From Chrysaora quinquecirrha (taxonomy: Eukaryota > Cnidaria > Scyphozoa > Semaeostomeae > Pelagiidae), in contig JACTAT010000002.1 of assembly GCA_014526335.1 (NCBI GenBank), positions 7,616,048-7,680,047 on the forward strand: a stretch of 64,000 nucleotides of DNA, read 5' to 3'. Position numbers and translations under genes: made by a program. This document shows positions 22,231 to 32,410 of the stretch, piece by piece. The notes under the pieces were generated by a model that was given only the letters and a program-made list of their open reading frames with translations, was not told the origin of the DNA and searched no databases. The first letter of the stretch is position 1. Each line of letters starts with the position of its first letter.

Positions 22231-24044
22231 CACCCCATGTAATGTCTGTGCAGTACGGTGGGGATGTGCAGTACGGTGGCGGATGTTCAGTACGGTGGGG
22301 GATACCATGATTGCCGTGGGGAGGCATCTTGCAGTACGGTGGGGGATGTTCAGTACGGTGGGGGGATACCATGATTGCCGTGGCGGATATTCAGTACGGT
22401 GGGGGGATACCATGATGACTGTGGGGGGATACCATGATTGCCGTGGGGAGGCATCATGATTGCCGTGGCGGATATTCAGTACGGTGGGGGGATACCATGA
22501 TGACTGTGGGGGGATACCATGATTGCCGTGGGGAGGCATCTTGGAGTACGGTGGCGGATGTTCAGTACGGTGGGGGGATACCATGATTGCCGTGGCGGAT
22601 ATTCAGTACGGTGGGGGATACCATGATGCCTGTGGGGGATACCAAGATTGCCGTGGGGAGGCATCATGATTGCCGTGGCGGATATTCAGTACGGTGGGGG
22701 GATATCTCTGAGTACGGTGGGGGATGTTCAGTACGGTGGGGTAAAATATGATCTTATCAACTAAATCATCGTAAATCAGGGACGGGGGCTTAATATTTCT
22801 GCTTCAGCAACAATCGTCGAGCCTTTCTCCATTTGTTCACAGAACACCAACTAACAAAATAATTTAACAACTGCAAGTAAAAGATCACTTTCAATTGATT
22901 CTAAAAATGGAATCTTTTTGTTCAAAATATGCGTAAATTTGACGAATATATTCTAAATGGGACTCAGTCAGTTTCCTTCAATGGCATTTTGTTAAAATCT
23001 TGTAAGACGAATATTACAAGTATTTGCAGCTTATAAATGCACCCCACAATGTAAAGCTCTTCAAAGAAAACAAATTGTGTGATTGTCATTAGAGCCACTA
23101 TTGGAGAGGTTGCGTTACACAAACGTCTTTGTTACCGAGGTACGCGATCTTGTTCGTTTTGAAGTTTTCTAAAGCTTGCCAGCAAATAATCGTTAAAATT
23201 GCATTTACCACATCAAAATTATGCATGAAATGCTGTACTTTAATCAGTTAAAGCATCTCTTGTGCATACTAGCCTTTTTATTTGAAATTTTGATCTATTC
23301 GTCAATCTGCAAAGTAGCCCTTTAGCACTTTGCTAATAGAAAATGAAACAAGAAAGTTTGAGTATCGAAATCAACCAAAATTTAAGAAACGAAGTACTTG
23401 TATCCCACTTGGATCCCACCGAGCTTCGAGAAGCTAAGATTAACGCTTGAAATGGAGAAAGGCTCGACGACTGTTGCTGAAGCAGAAATATTAAGCCCCC
23501 GTCCCTGATTTACGATGATTTAGTTGATAAGATCATATTTTACCCCACCGTACTGAACATCCCCACCGTACTCAGAGATATCCCCCACCGTACTGAATAT
23601 CCGCCACGGCAATCATGATGCCTCCCCACGGCAATCTTGGTATCCCCCCACAGGCATCATGGTATCCCCCCACCGTACTGAATATCCGCCACGGCAATCA
23701 TGGTATCCCCCCACCGTACTGAACATCCGCCACCGTACTCCAAGATGCCTCCCCACGGCAATCATGGTATCCCCACAGTCATCATGGTATCCCCCACCGT
23801 ACTGAATATCCGCCACGGCAATCATGATGCCTCCCACGGCAATCATGGTATCCCCACAGTCATCATGGTATCCCCCACCGTACTGAATATCCGCCACGGC
23901 AATCATGGTATCCCCCACCGTACTGAACATCCCCACCGTACTGCAAGATGCCTCCCCACGGCAATCATGGTATCCCCCACCGTACTGAACATCCGCCACC
24001 GTACTGCACATCCCCACCGTACTGCACAGACATTACATGGGGTG
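22231..24044. mobile_element. Inverted-repeat element with minisatellite arms, copy B
   Basis: 1814 bp, same ends, arms and centre as copy A. Flanks do not match: the left ends in internal-region sequence (ATAAAACTTG), while the right enters an LTR midway (AACAAAAGCAAG, equal to 18577 onward in LTR 1). Without a target duplication this looks like a hybrid formed by recombination between two insertions, deleting the DNA between them. Small indels in the G runs distinguish its arms from those of copy A. Confidence 0.85.
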
Positions 24045-24267
24045 AACAAAAGCAAGTAATACGTGATAACAATGGGAACAATAGAACGGAATGCTGACTA
24101 ACTATGCATGACGCAACTAAGATACCTAGAAAATGCGATTACGTAATGATCTAAATACAAAGTAAATCTAACAAAAAACCTAGAGATAATTCTAGAAAAT
24201 ACGAGAAAAATGGAAATAGAAATACATTTTAAAGAAACATATAGTCCTAAAAAGTAGCTGTATTACA
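24045..24267 (-). repeat. LTR 3, truncated
   Basis: The terminal 223 bp of the LTR, ending GTAGCTGTATTACA at 24267. It is followed by GGTTC (24268-24272), which matches GGTTC before LTR 1 at 18013-18017. The outer 5-bp duplication shows the whole array derives from one original insertion. Confidence 0.82.
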
Positions 24268-24433
24268 GGTTCCATCTTAACTTAATTAACAACCAGAAAA
24301 GGAGGCAAAGTAAAACAAAGAAGTCATCAAACGATACATCCCCGACAGTGGGAGGAATTTCCCCGATGGGGGGCTAGAGTTCCCCGACGAGGGGGCTATA
24401 GCCCCCCCTAGCCCCCACCTGGCGCCACCCCTG

Positions 24434-25250
24434 ACCAAACGCGAGAAGCCATCGATGCACGCATGAATGACAAAACGCCATCGTATCAATTTGCGATTAC
24501 TGTCGATGTGCCAAAGAGCATTTGAAGAGGGAACAGAATACGTTTTTCCATATATTGCTCCGTACCATCGTAATGATGTTCCCTCCGGATCTAAAGCTCT
24601 CATCATGGCTCTAAGTCTCCTTTGCCTAATGCGCAATCCACGTCCTCTCAATGCCTCTTCCATTCTCCTCTGTCCAATGTTCGGATTTGAAGTCATAACG
24701 TCTAACATAACTTGCTCAAAATCTCTGTCACTTATATCTGTGTACAAATCATCGGTATCATCCATTCCTAGCTCCCGTCTTCTTCTAAGCAATGTACTGC
24801 GAGAAATTCCCAGTAAACGCTGGATTCGACTCCAGCCGAAGCCAATTTCTCGCAGAAATTGGAGCTGATCTCTCTCGATCTCAATTCGTGGCCTACCACG
24901 AGGACCTTGTCATAACTGGAATATCCCGGGCCCATTTTTTTGCATATTTACAGTGGCACGGACAGTCTCTTATCTGTAACGTGATGTTCAAAAGTCTGTT
25001 AACATTTTGTGCTGAGTCTTGGTCACTGACCGCAAGTAGAACACGTGTAGTCCATTTCCCATCTCCTCGACTTGGTTTGCAACATGGCTTAAAACGTCGA
25101 GATCTTGAGTTAATAGAACACCTTCAATCTTGTGGAATATTCTGTAACATGCGTTTATATCATATAAAAGCTGCAAGAGCTTCTTCTCAATTTATGCCAG
25201 TTCCTATTTGTTGCCGCGCTACTAATCGACGGTTATGGTCATGGCAGCAA
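24434..25250 (-). pseudogene. Integrase-core protein, N-terminal part (split gene)
   Basis: Upstream half of the integrase-core gene split by the 17188-24433 insertion. It shows RGRPRIEIERDQLQFL, a helix-turn-helix-like GWSRIQRLLGISRSTLLRRR, the IGQRRMEEALRGRGLRIRQR block, then NALWHIDSNRKLIRWRFVIH and ACIDGFSRL, which carries the first catalytic aspartate. A TGA replaces an arginine codon just before GPRGRP (CGA to TGA, a CpG change). A further upstream segment (about 24988-25176, NACYRIFHKIEGVLLTQDLD) lies in another frame, through a frameshift or an intron. Shorter, internally deleted relatives lie at 41085-41760 and 58823-59560. Confidence 0.75.
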
Positions 25251-25462
25251 TAGGCCCGGTTTTTTTACTGCACAGAGAATATGCCTGTTTCGAATTTCCC
25301 GCCGAAACATGTTCGGAGCGCAATGCATCATACCATGCAGAAATGCATCAAGTTATCAAAAATAATAAGAAAATAATAGTAATAATAGTAAGAAAATAAT
25401 AGTAAGAAAATTCGCTGCTCATTATCAAAATAAATTTCGAAAGGTGATAAAAAAGTAACTGG

Positions 25463-25630
25463 CATGGAAAAAATAATATTGTCAAAAGACTCACATAACA
25501 CTCCAGAATGTGATGGATGCCATTCAGGCCAGAGGTTGAGCGTACGAAACCCAATCCCGCATCGAATCCCAAACCTGGAGCTGGCACAACTAAGTCCAAG
25601 TCAATGGTTCACTCACGGAAGCACCAGAGT
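25463..25630 (+). promoter_or_regulatory. Displaced 5' leader of F-box copy 2
   Basis: Matches the 160 bp upstream of F-box copies 3 (44640-44800) and 5 (59778-59960): TGGCATGGAAAAAATAATAT, the CATTCAGGCCAGAGG region and the uORF start. A 2.8-kb hAT element now separates it from the F-box ATG. In the related copies this segment is an open frame continuous with the F-box, but copy 1 has a frame-breaking deletion there, so I treat it as leader/promoter. Confidence 0.6.
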
Positions 25631-28430
25631 CAGTGTTGCCACGCGTAGGGATATCCACCTACTTTAGGGATTTTCAGAAGTTTGTAGGTTGTAGGGAAAA
25701 CCTACGGGATAAATAACGAAAAGTAGGTTTATTTTTAAAAAAAGTAGGGATTTTAATTTTTGCCGCCAAACAATGAAATTGTTTTTCCGACCTTGAACTC
25801 TAATTATCTATTATTGATTTCCTCTGGGGCAGATTCCGAAAAGGGCATAAGAGAGAATAAAAACTGACACCTTGTAGAGAACTGTTAAATTCTTTGTTCT
25901 ACGTCGGCTCCCCTTATGGATGTTATTCCCCATTTGGGAGAACATATTTCTATAGATGTTGTTAGGTTAAGGACTTAAAAGCGTGGTAGATGTTCAAAAT
26001 AATCCACTTAGAAATTTTTTGAGTATTATCAGGACGCAAGAACGCACAAGTATTATTTTACAATGCCAAAAGACCTTGATAAAAAGTATCGTGCACAGAA
26101 GTACAGAAAACAATGGGAAAAAAAAGAATGGGCACGGGGCTGGTTGTCCGTTTCAAAGAAAGGATCACAAAAGGCGTATTGCAATATATGCGATAAAGAT
26201 TTTACCATTGGAAAATCAGAATTAATCGCTCACACGAAAACTGTGTTGCATTCTAGATTGTCAAAAACTGTTCATACAAACCGTTCGCTAAATGCGTTTA
26301 TGGAAACCACTTGCTTTAACAAGATAAAAGCAGAACTGAACACTGTGGCTTTAATAGCAAGAAGAAACATTTCGTTCAATTTTTTGGATCATTTAATGGA
26401 AACGCTCCACTCGATAGCCGAGGATTCGAAAACAGTGAAGCAGATGTCTTGCAATAGGACGAAAGGAACTTATCTGTTGACCGAGTGCCTTTCTCCGTAT
26501 GCTCACGAGAAGCTGGTTGAGGAAATGAAAAACTCAAGAGGATTTTCGATACTCTGCGACAAGGCCACTGACCTTACCATGGACAAGACATTTTGTGTCA
26601 ATGTACGGTACGTCATTGATAAATGCGAACCTACAACAAGATTTTATCGTTTGCTGCCAGTTGGGAAAGAAGGAGACGCTGATGCGTTGTTTGAGCTCTT
26701 GGTCAAAGCGTTAGAAGAAGATGGCATTGAATGGAAAAAAGTAATTGGCTACGCATCACATGGTGAGAATTTAATGCAAGGAAGGAACAATTCTTTGCTT
26801 ATACGGATGAAGGCAGCAGTTCCAGATTTGTACGTCCTCAAGTGCTACTGTCACTCGTTTCACCTTGTGGCTTGTCATGCCTGCGAAACTCTTTCAAACA
26901 CTGCAGAACAGCTTACCCATGACATTTACAATTACTTTAAGAATTCGCCAAACAGGAAAAAGAATTTTGAAGAGTTCCAGCATTTTTTCGACTGTGAGCC
27001 ATATAAGATCCTGAAACCCTGTCAGACTCGATGGCTTTCACTATCGCAGTGTGTCAGAAGAATCATCAGCCAATGGCCAGTTCTTGTGTCGTTCTTCACC
27101 ATGGAAGTTTTTGAAACTAAGTCATCGCAACCTGAGAAAATTCTGCAGCATTTGAAATCGAGCTACATCAAAGCGACGTTTGAGTTCGTTGATTTCGTTC
27201 TTGGAGACTTAACAGGTTTGAATACTCTTTTTCAGTCTGACGATTTCAAGCTTCACAGATTCCTTCCTGAAGTTGAGCGTGTTATCCGTATGTTCTGTAA
27301 GAACTTTATGACAGCTATTAAAGATGACTTGACAAAAGTCGATGTTGACAACAGTGATAATTGGTTACCATTCGACAAGTGTACCCAGGGATTTTGGCAC
27401 ATGAAACAGTCAAGACTATGTTACCACACGAAAGGGAGAGCTTTCTGTCACGTTGCCGTAACTGGTACAGAGAAGCAGTCCGGCAAATTTTAAGTCGCAT
27501 CAACATTTCAGATCCAGTACTCAAAGCTGTGCAATCCATACACCCAGCTGTCATTGTTGACAAAAGGGCTGAAACAGACGCAGCAGCACAACTTGCATTA
27601 AATTTACCTCGACTATCTCAAGCAGATGTTCAAACAATTGACCGACAATGGTGATCCCTTTTGATTGATTCCAGTATACTCAATGGAGGATGGAAAGACA
27701 CTGGCATAATCGATTTTTGGAAATTCGTCAGCAAAATAGAAGCATATAGTGTTCTTGGTGAGTTGATGATTCAGATTACTGCCCTACGTCAGAGTACAGC
27801 TTGTGTTGAGAGAACATTTTCAAAAATCAACAACAATAAAACGAAACTAAGAAACAAACTTGCCATCAACACGACCGAAGCAATAGTAAAGGTCAGTGAA
27901 CACTTTTCAACCAATTTCAATGTTGACAACCAGCTAGCAAGATATCATGCAAATGCGAGAAGTTCTTATGAAAGAAGATATTCAGCCAACGAACGTGAAA
28001 CTGTAACATTTTTTTCTTTAGAGTGATAAGTTTTGTAATCTGTTGCTTGTAAACTCTTCAGTTTTTGTTGAATAGCATTTATGCTCCTTGATAGTTGATA
28101 TATACTGTCTTTTTTATGGACGATCTTAAACTAAATCTGAAATTGCTTTTAAAAATAAGCGTGAACGCAGGGGCAAAAGTATGTAGGGCTTGGGGGGCTA
28201 GCACCCCTCGAAAGTTTGTCAGCTTCATCGTAAGTTTAGCGATTTTCTTTAAGAAACGGGACAAAATAGCCGACTTTTCAGGATATTTTGAATATGTAGG
28301 GAGAAATGTAGGTATATTTTCAAAATTGTAGGGAATTGTGGGTAGAATCAAGGCTAATATGCGTAGGTAGAAGTAGGTAGAAATCGCCTGCGCAGTAGGG
28401 AGAAACGATTAACCAAGCGTGGCAACACTG
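25631..28430 (+). mobile_element. hAT DNA transposon (2.8 kb)
   Basis: Ends CAGTGTTGCCACGCGTAGG and AACCAAGCGTGGCAACACTG, flanked by an 8-bp duplication ACCAGAGT (25623-25630 and 28431-28438). Uninterrupted F-box copies provide the empty site GCACCAGAGTTTTATC. Subterminal regions repeat GTAGGTAGAAAT/ACCTACTT-like motifs. It carries one transposase gene, now broken. Confidence 0.93.
26063..28026 (+). pseudogene. hAT transposase (inactive)
   Basis: Transposase of the ZMYM/ZBED-like branch of hAT. The N-terminal BED-type zinc finger shows YCNICDKDF followed by HTKTVLH. A central RNase-H-like region contains SILCDKATDLTMDK, VIGYASHGENLM (where the family usually has CTDGAxxM) and LKCYCHSFHLVACHA, and the C-terminal dimerisation motif is ALRQSTACVERTFSKINNNK. 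The gene is broken by a frameshift between about 27355 and 27400 and a stop at 27652-27654. The last part (27661-28026) is in the same frame as the segment before that stop. The missing aspartate in the GYASHG block also argues against activity. Confidence 0.85.
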
Positions 28431-28448
28431 ACCAGAGTTTTATCAAGA

Positions 28449-30176
28449 ATGGCAGACATGACTTTGTTTCAATTTCCTTATCCTGTTTTGAGTCGAATTT
28501 TCGAGTTTTTGCCTGTATTGGATATCATCAACATATCCAAAGTTTGCTCGTATTGGAAAGAAGTTGCTTCAAAATTTTTAAAAACAGTGAAGATCGATGC
28601 AAGTTCACCTTATGGTGGATCATGGCAGAAATATTATGAGGAAGATAAAAAAATCAGAGAAAGTGATTTTGAGAAATTTGCTTGGGAGCTTGCAGATTGC
28701 ACAGACGAAATAGAGCATTTGTCTTTTGATTATTATAATGAAATTCCTGAAACTGTTTTCGAAATATTGCTATCGAGTCAAAAGGCATTGAAAACTCTTG
28801 TTGTGAGTCATGATCCAGAGGAAGCTACCCAGGATGAAGGTTTTGATCTGGAAAATTTTAAATGGAGGGTTATTCCACAACCATCACATTCAATAACACA
28901 AGCAATAATTAGGCATGAAAAGTCACTTGAAAAAATCAATATTGGAATAAAAAGTGATTTTCTTTCATTTAAAGAAATGGAAGATGCCTTTCAAGACAAG
29001 AAAACATGTTTTCCAAATATAAAGTCAATAGAATTCCTGTCCACCACAGCTGGTTGTTTTGGTTATTATAAACTACCAGAGGGAATTATTGACAAAGCTG
29101 TCGAGTTAAAAAGTGCGGAGTCAGTGTTTAAAAAGATGTTTGCAAATTCTAAAATCAAGGAACTAAATTTCAAATCAAATATGTATGTAAATTTATATTA
29201 TGGTAAGGAAATATTTTGGGACCCATCATTCATGCTGTTATTGACAAATCACTTTAGGTTAGGGGCTTTCTCAAATCTACGGAAAATCAACATTAACAGT
29301 CTAAACACAAGAGGACTAAATGGTGTGTTCTCAGATGCTGATGCTGATTTACTTATTGAACACTGCCCTCATATTACCCACATTGATTCTGACCTCTATC
29401 TTAGTAAATATATTGATCATTATGCTTCTCCTGTTCTTGATGAAAAGTCATATATTAAGATTTTTAAACATTATGGTCCTCAGCTGGTTCATATCCATTG
29501 CTTTATGAACACAAATATCGCAAAATGCATTGTGGAAAACTGCCCAAATATAAAAAATTTAACAATTGCTGATAATTTTTGTGATGAATGGCTCTCAGAT
29601 TCAGCTTTGATAGCATTGTCTGGTTTAGAGAAATTGAAGAAAGTTACCATTTTCTTTTATCAGTATGCTAGCTATGCATTAATGACCTTTTTAGGGAAAC
29701 ATATGCATCAATTAACAGAACTGCAGATATTTTTTGCTGTGATGCAACGTGATGAACTACCTCATCAGACATGGAATGAAGAAATGTTTGCATTGATTGA
29801 AGAGAAAGGAGGATGCCTCAGATCCTTAATATTTCACTTTGAGGTTTTGTCAGTTGAAGATTACAAAGCAACTATGGAAGCATTCATGAAAATGCTGAGA
29901 AAGTGTCCTTTGCTGAAATGCTTAAAAGCAAATATTACACGTCTAGACCTCTATGTAACTGCAAGGCCGAGAAATGATTTTGCTGTACCTGAAGATATTT
30001 GGATGGAACACATGGGGAAACTGACACAAATTTTGGTCTCAAATCATTCAGATCTACATTACCTTAAGTTTCGTGTCTTACACGATTTACCCAAAGAAAT
30101 GCAAACAACATTAATAAAATCAATGCCAAAATGCAAAATGGAATTTTGGCGCTATCTGGACTATTTCAAACTATAG
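28449..30176 (+). CDS. F-box / leucine-rich-repeat protein, copy 2
   Basis: Intact 575-residue intronless ORF, with an F-box at residues about 8-45 (VLSRIFEFLPVLDIINISKV) and the same irregular leucine-rich repeats as copy 1. Start at MADMTLFQ. It is distinguished by VMQRDELPHQ, LDLYVTARP and the C-terminal SNHSDLHYLKF, shared with copies 3 and 5. AATAAA lies at 30191-30196, 15 bases after the stop, so the transcript may end before the pyrimidine tract. The hAT element sits 11 bp upstream of the ATG and removes the native leader, so expression may depend on promoter activity in the transposon or be lost. No coding damage is visible, suggesting a young insertion or retained expression. Confidence 0.88.
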   Translation: MADMTLFQFPYPVLSRIFEFLPVLDIINISKVCSYWKEVASKFLKTVKIDASSPYGGSWQKYYEEDKKIRESDFEKFAWELADCTDEIEHLSFDYYNEIPETVFEILLSSQKALKTLVVSHDPEEATQDEGFDLENFKWRVIPQPSHSITQAIIRHEKSLEKINIGIKSDFLSFKEMEDAFQDKKTCFPNIKSIEFLSTTAGCFGYYKLPEGIIDKAVELKSAESVFKKMFANSKIKELNFKSNMYVNLYYGKEIFWDPSFMLLLTNHFRLGAFSNLRKININSLNTRGLNGVFSDADADLLIEHCPHITHIDSDLYLSKYIDHYASPVLDEKSYIKIFKHYGPQLVHIHCFMNTNIAKCIVENCPNIKNLTIADNFCDEWLSDSALIALSGLEKLKKVTIFFYQYASYALMTFLGKHMHQLTELQIFFAVMQRDELPHQTWNEEMFALIEEKGGCLRSLIFHFEVLSVEDYKATMEAFMKMLRKCPLLKCLKANITRLDLYVTARPRNDFAVPEDIWMEHMGKLTQILVSNHSDLHYLKFRVLHDLPKEMQTTLIKSMPKCKMEFWRYLDYFKL

Positions 30177-30454
30177 GAAAATACTATTTTAATAAATAAT
30201 GTGCTTGCAAACCAATATTGGAGTGCTCTTTGTTTACAAAGATAGGAATTGCTCATACATAGATTGTGAAGTATTTGTACAGCCCTTGTTATCTATTTTC
30301 TCCATCTTTTACATTTCATGCAAAGTCAATATGTGGAAATATTAATATTATGTAGTTAAAATTTTATAAGTATTGGTTTTAACATACTTTGATTTATGTT
30401 GAACCTTGCTTGCCAATTTTTTAGCTCGTTATCACATCTTGCTAAAGCATAATT

Positions 30455-31655
30455 CTGCTTATTCTTCTTCATCTTCTTTTGCAGCCTTCTTTCTGGCTTT
30501 AATAGTCTTCTTGTCTTCATTTTGCTCTTATTCCATTATTTATTCCCGTGGATTCCCTTTTATTTTTTCTTATTTCCACTTCTTCTCCTAGTATCATTTT
30601 ATTTTTTTACCTTGTCCTTCTTTTTTTCCTCCTTCATTTGTCACTCTCTTTTTTAGACTACTTTATCTTTTTTCGCCAATTCATTTTCTTTACTTTTTCC
30701 ATTTTTCCTTTTCTTATTTTCCCTCTTCCGTTTTCTTATACTCATCTTTCTATGCTCTGCTTGCGTGTTTCATTCGTTTCTTCCTCTTCTTTCCGTGTTC
30801 ATTAACGTCATTATCTTCTTCATCTCTGATGTTTTATTGCTCTTCTTTCGTGTTCCTTTTGTTGTATTTCTTAATATTTTCTTCTGTTTTCTTATGCTTC
30901 TCTTTCTTTGCTTCCTTTTTTCAAATCATTTCTCCCTTTCATTCGTTTTCTTTCTTTCTCTTCATCCAGTGTTCCTTTATTTCTTTTTCTTTCTTTCTTC
31001 TGTTTTCTTATGCTTTTCTTTGCTTATTCTTATTTTCATCTATTTGTGTTCTTCCTTCTTCTTTTGTTTTTTGTCTCCCTCTTTTTCTGTCGTTCCTCCA
31101 CTTCTGTTTCTTCCTCCTTTCTTTTGTTTGCTTATGCTCCTCCTTACTTGCTCTCTTAATTTCGTATATTCATGTTCTTCCAGTTTTCCTTCTGTTTTGC
31201 TTCTTCCTCTTCTTCTCGTGTTCGTTTACTTCTTTTCCTCTTCTTTTATTCTGTTTTCGTATTATCTTCTTCTTTTGCTCCTTCTTAAAATTCGTGTAAT
31301 CTTTTTCTTTCCGGTTTTCTTGTTTTTTTTCTTCCTCTTTTTTTCGTGTTCATTTATTTCTTTTTCTTCTTCCTTTCTTCTGTTTTCTTATGCTCCTTCT
31401 TGCCCTCTTAATTTTGTCTATTCGTGTTCTTCCTGCTTTCCTTCTTCTTTTGTTTCTTCTCTTCCTCTTCTTTTCGTGTTCTTTTACTTCTTTTTCTTCT
31501 TCCTTTCTTCTGTTTTCTAATGGTCCCCTTTCTTTGCTTCTTCTTTTTTGTCAACCCTTTTCTCTCTTTCCTCTGTTCTCTTTATTTCTCTTCCTCTTGG
31601 TTTCCTTTATTCCTTTTTCTTTCTTTTTTCTGTTTTTTTTTTTCGTTTTTCAAGA
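30455..31655 (+). repeat. Polypyrimidine tract downstream of F-box copy 2
   Basis: About 1.2 kb of nearly pure T/C on the coding strand, with recurring blocks CTTCTGTTTTCTTATGCTCC, TTTCTTTGCTTCTT and TCTATTCGTGTTCTTCC. Order and spacing match the tract after copy 3. Mirror-symmetric stretches could form triplex DNA. Frames rich in F, S and L here are compositional. Confidence 0.85.
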
Positions 31656-31859
31656 ATAACTAACATAACCTAATGCCTTTTATATGATTGTAGAAGCGTC
31701 TAGAACAGTATCGTCCAAGAAAGTTAGAGAAAGCGGAAGTAATTATTTTGTAAAAATAGAATGAAACTAATACACCGAAATTAAAAGAATGATCTAAAAG
31801 AATAAACTTGAATATTCTACAATAATTTGACAGTCTGGTAAGAGCTATATTTCTATTAC
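31656..31859. other. Spacer shared with F-box unit 3
   Basis: Non-pyrimidine spacer (AAGAATAACTAACATAACC onward) that matches 47884-48030 and 48412-48470 and provides the empty site for the palindromic insertion there. Confidence 0.6.
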
Positions 31860-32310
31860 ACCTTTCATCCTCTTCTTTCTCCTCTACTTCCTTTACTTCT
31901 AAGTTTTCCTTTTTCATTTCTATTTACTTTCTTTGCATCTTTTCTTTCTTGTCACAACATGTTTCTTTTCTTTCTTTGCTTCTATTATTTTCGTCTTCGC
32001 CCCTTTCTTCTTTGGTTCTTTCCTTCATACATTTTCCGCAACTTCTCCTTTTTCCTCTACTACTGATCCCTCTCTTTCTTCACATCTTTTCTTCTTCTTT
32101 ATCGCCATCTTTTTTTCGTTTTATTTATTCTTCCTTTTTTCTTTTTGCTTCTTTTCTTTGTCTTCTTCTTCAGTTTTTATTTTCTTCATTCCATTTAATT
32201 TTCTACTTCTCGTTTTCCTCTCTTTTACCTGCTCCTTATCATTCAATTTTATCTTCTTTCTTTACACCTTTTTCCTATTTTTTCAAAATTTTACTTCCGG
32301 TCACATGACT
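31860..32310 (+). repeat. Second polypyrimidine segment of unit 2
   Basis: T/C-rich sequence beginning CCTTTCATCCTCTTC; the first part matches 48470-48605 after copy 3. It breaks off near 32310. After it, 32340-32410 matches 52600-52680 (CTGTAGTAGAGTG ... AAGCTTTCCAA). Confidence 0.7.
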
Positions 32311-32410
32311 ATTTTTGTTTGATTTTATCGCTCTACATGCATCTGTAGTAGAGTGGATCATATAGTGTGCCTATGAAGCAGGAGAGAAGCTTTCCAACAA
32401 GGCTTGTGAC

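Larger units (their letters stand above)
17188..24433. mobile_element. hAT-like element carrying a nested LTR array
   Basis: The ends CAGGGGTGGCGCTAGG and CCTGGCGCCACCCCTG-type are inverted repeats, and the flanks at 17180-17187 and 24434-24441 are an identical 8-bp ACCAAACG, the hAT signature. Removing the block restores the reading frame of the integrase-core gene around it, which proves the insertion. Its own sequence is only 17188-18017 plus 24273-24433 (about 1 kb, with CCCCGA/GGGGCTAG-rich subterminal repeats and a long G run near 17613). The element was therefore non-autonomous, and the remaining 6.2 kb is a later insertion. Confidence 0.85.

Noticed and set aside
19417..24059. Repetitive proline/histidine or glycine/tyrosine frames in the minisatellite arms
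   Set aside because: Frames arise from the repeat unit, exist on both strands and shift with single-base indels between copies A and B.
24286..24434. C-terminal glycine/serine/proline tail (GGARWGLGGAIAPSS) of the integrase-like frame
   Set aside because: This tail is the terminal inverted repeat of the hAT-like insertion read through; the real continuation is at 17187-16798.
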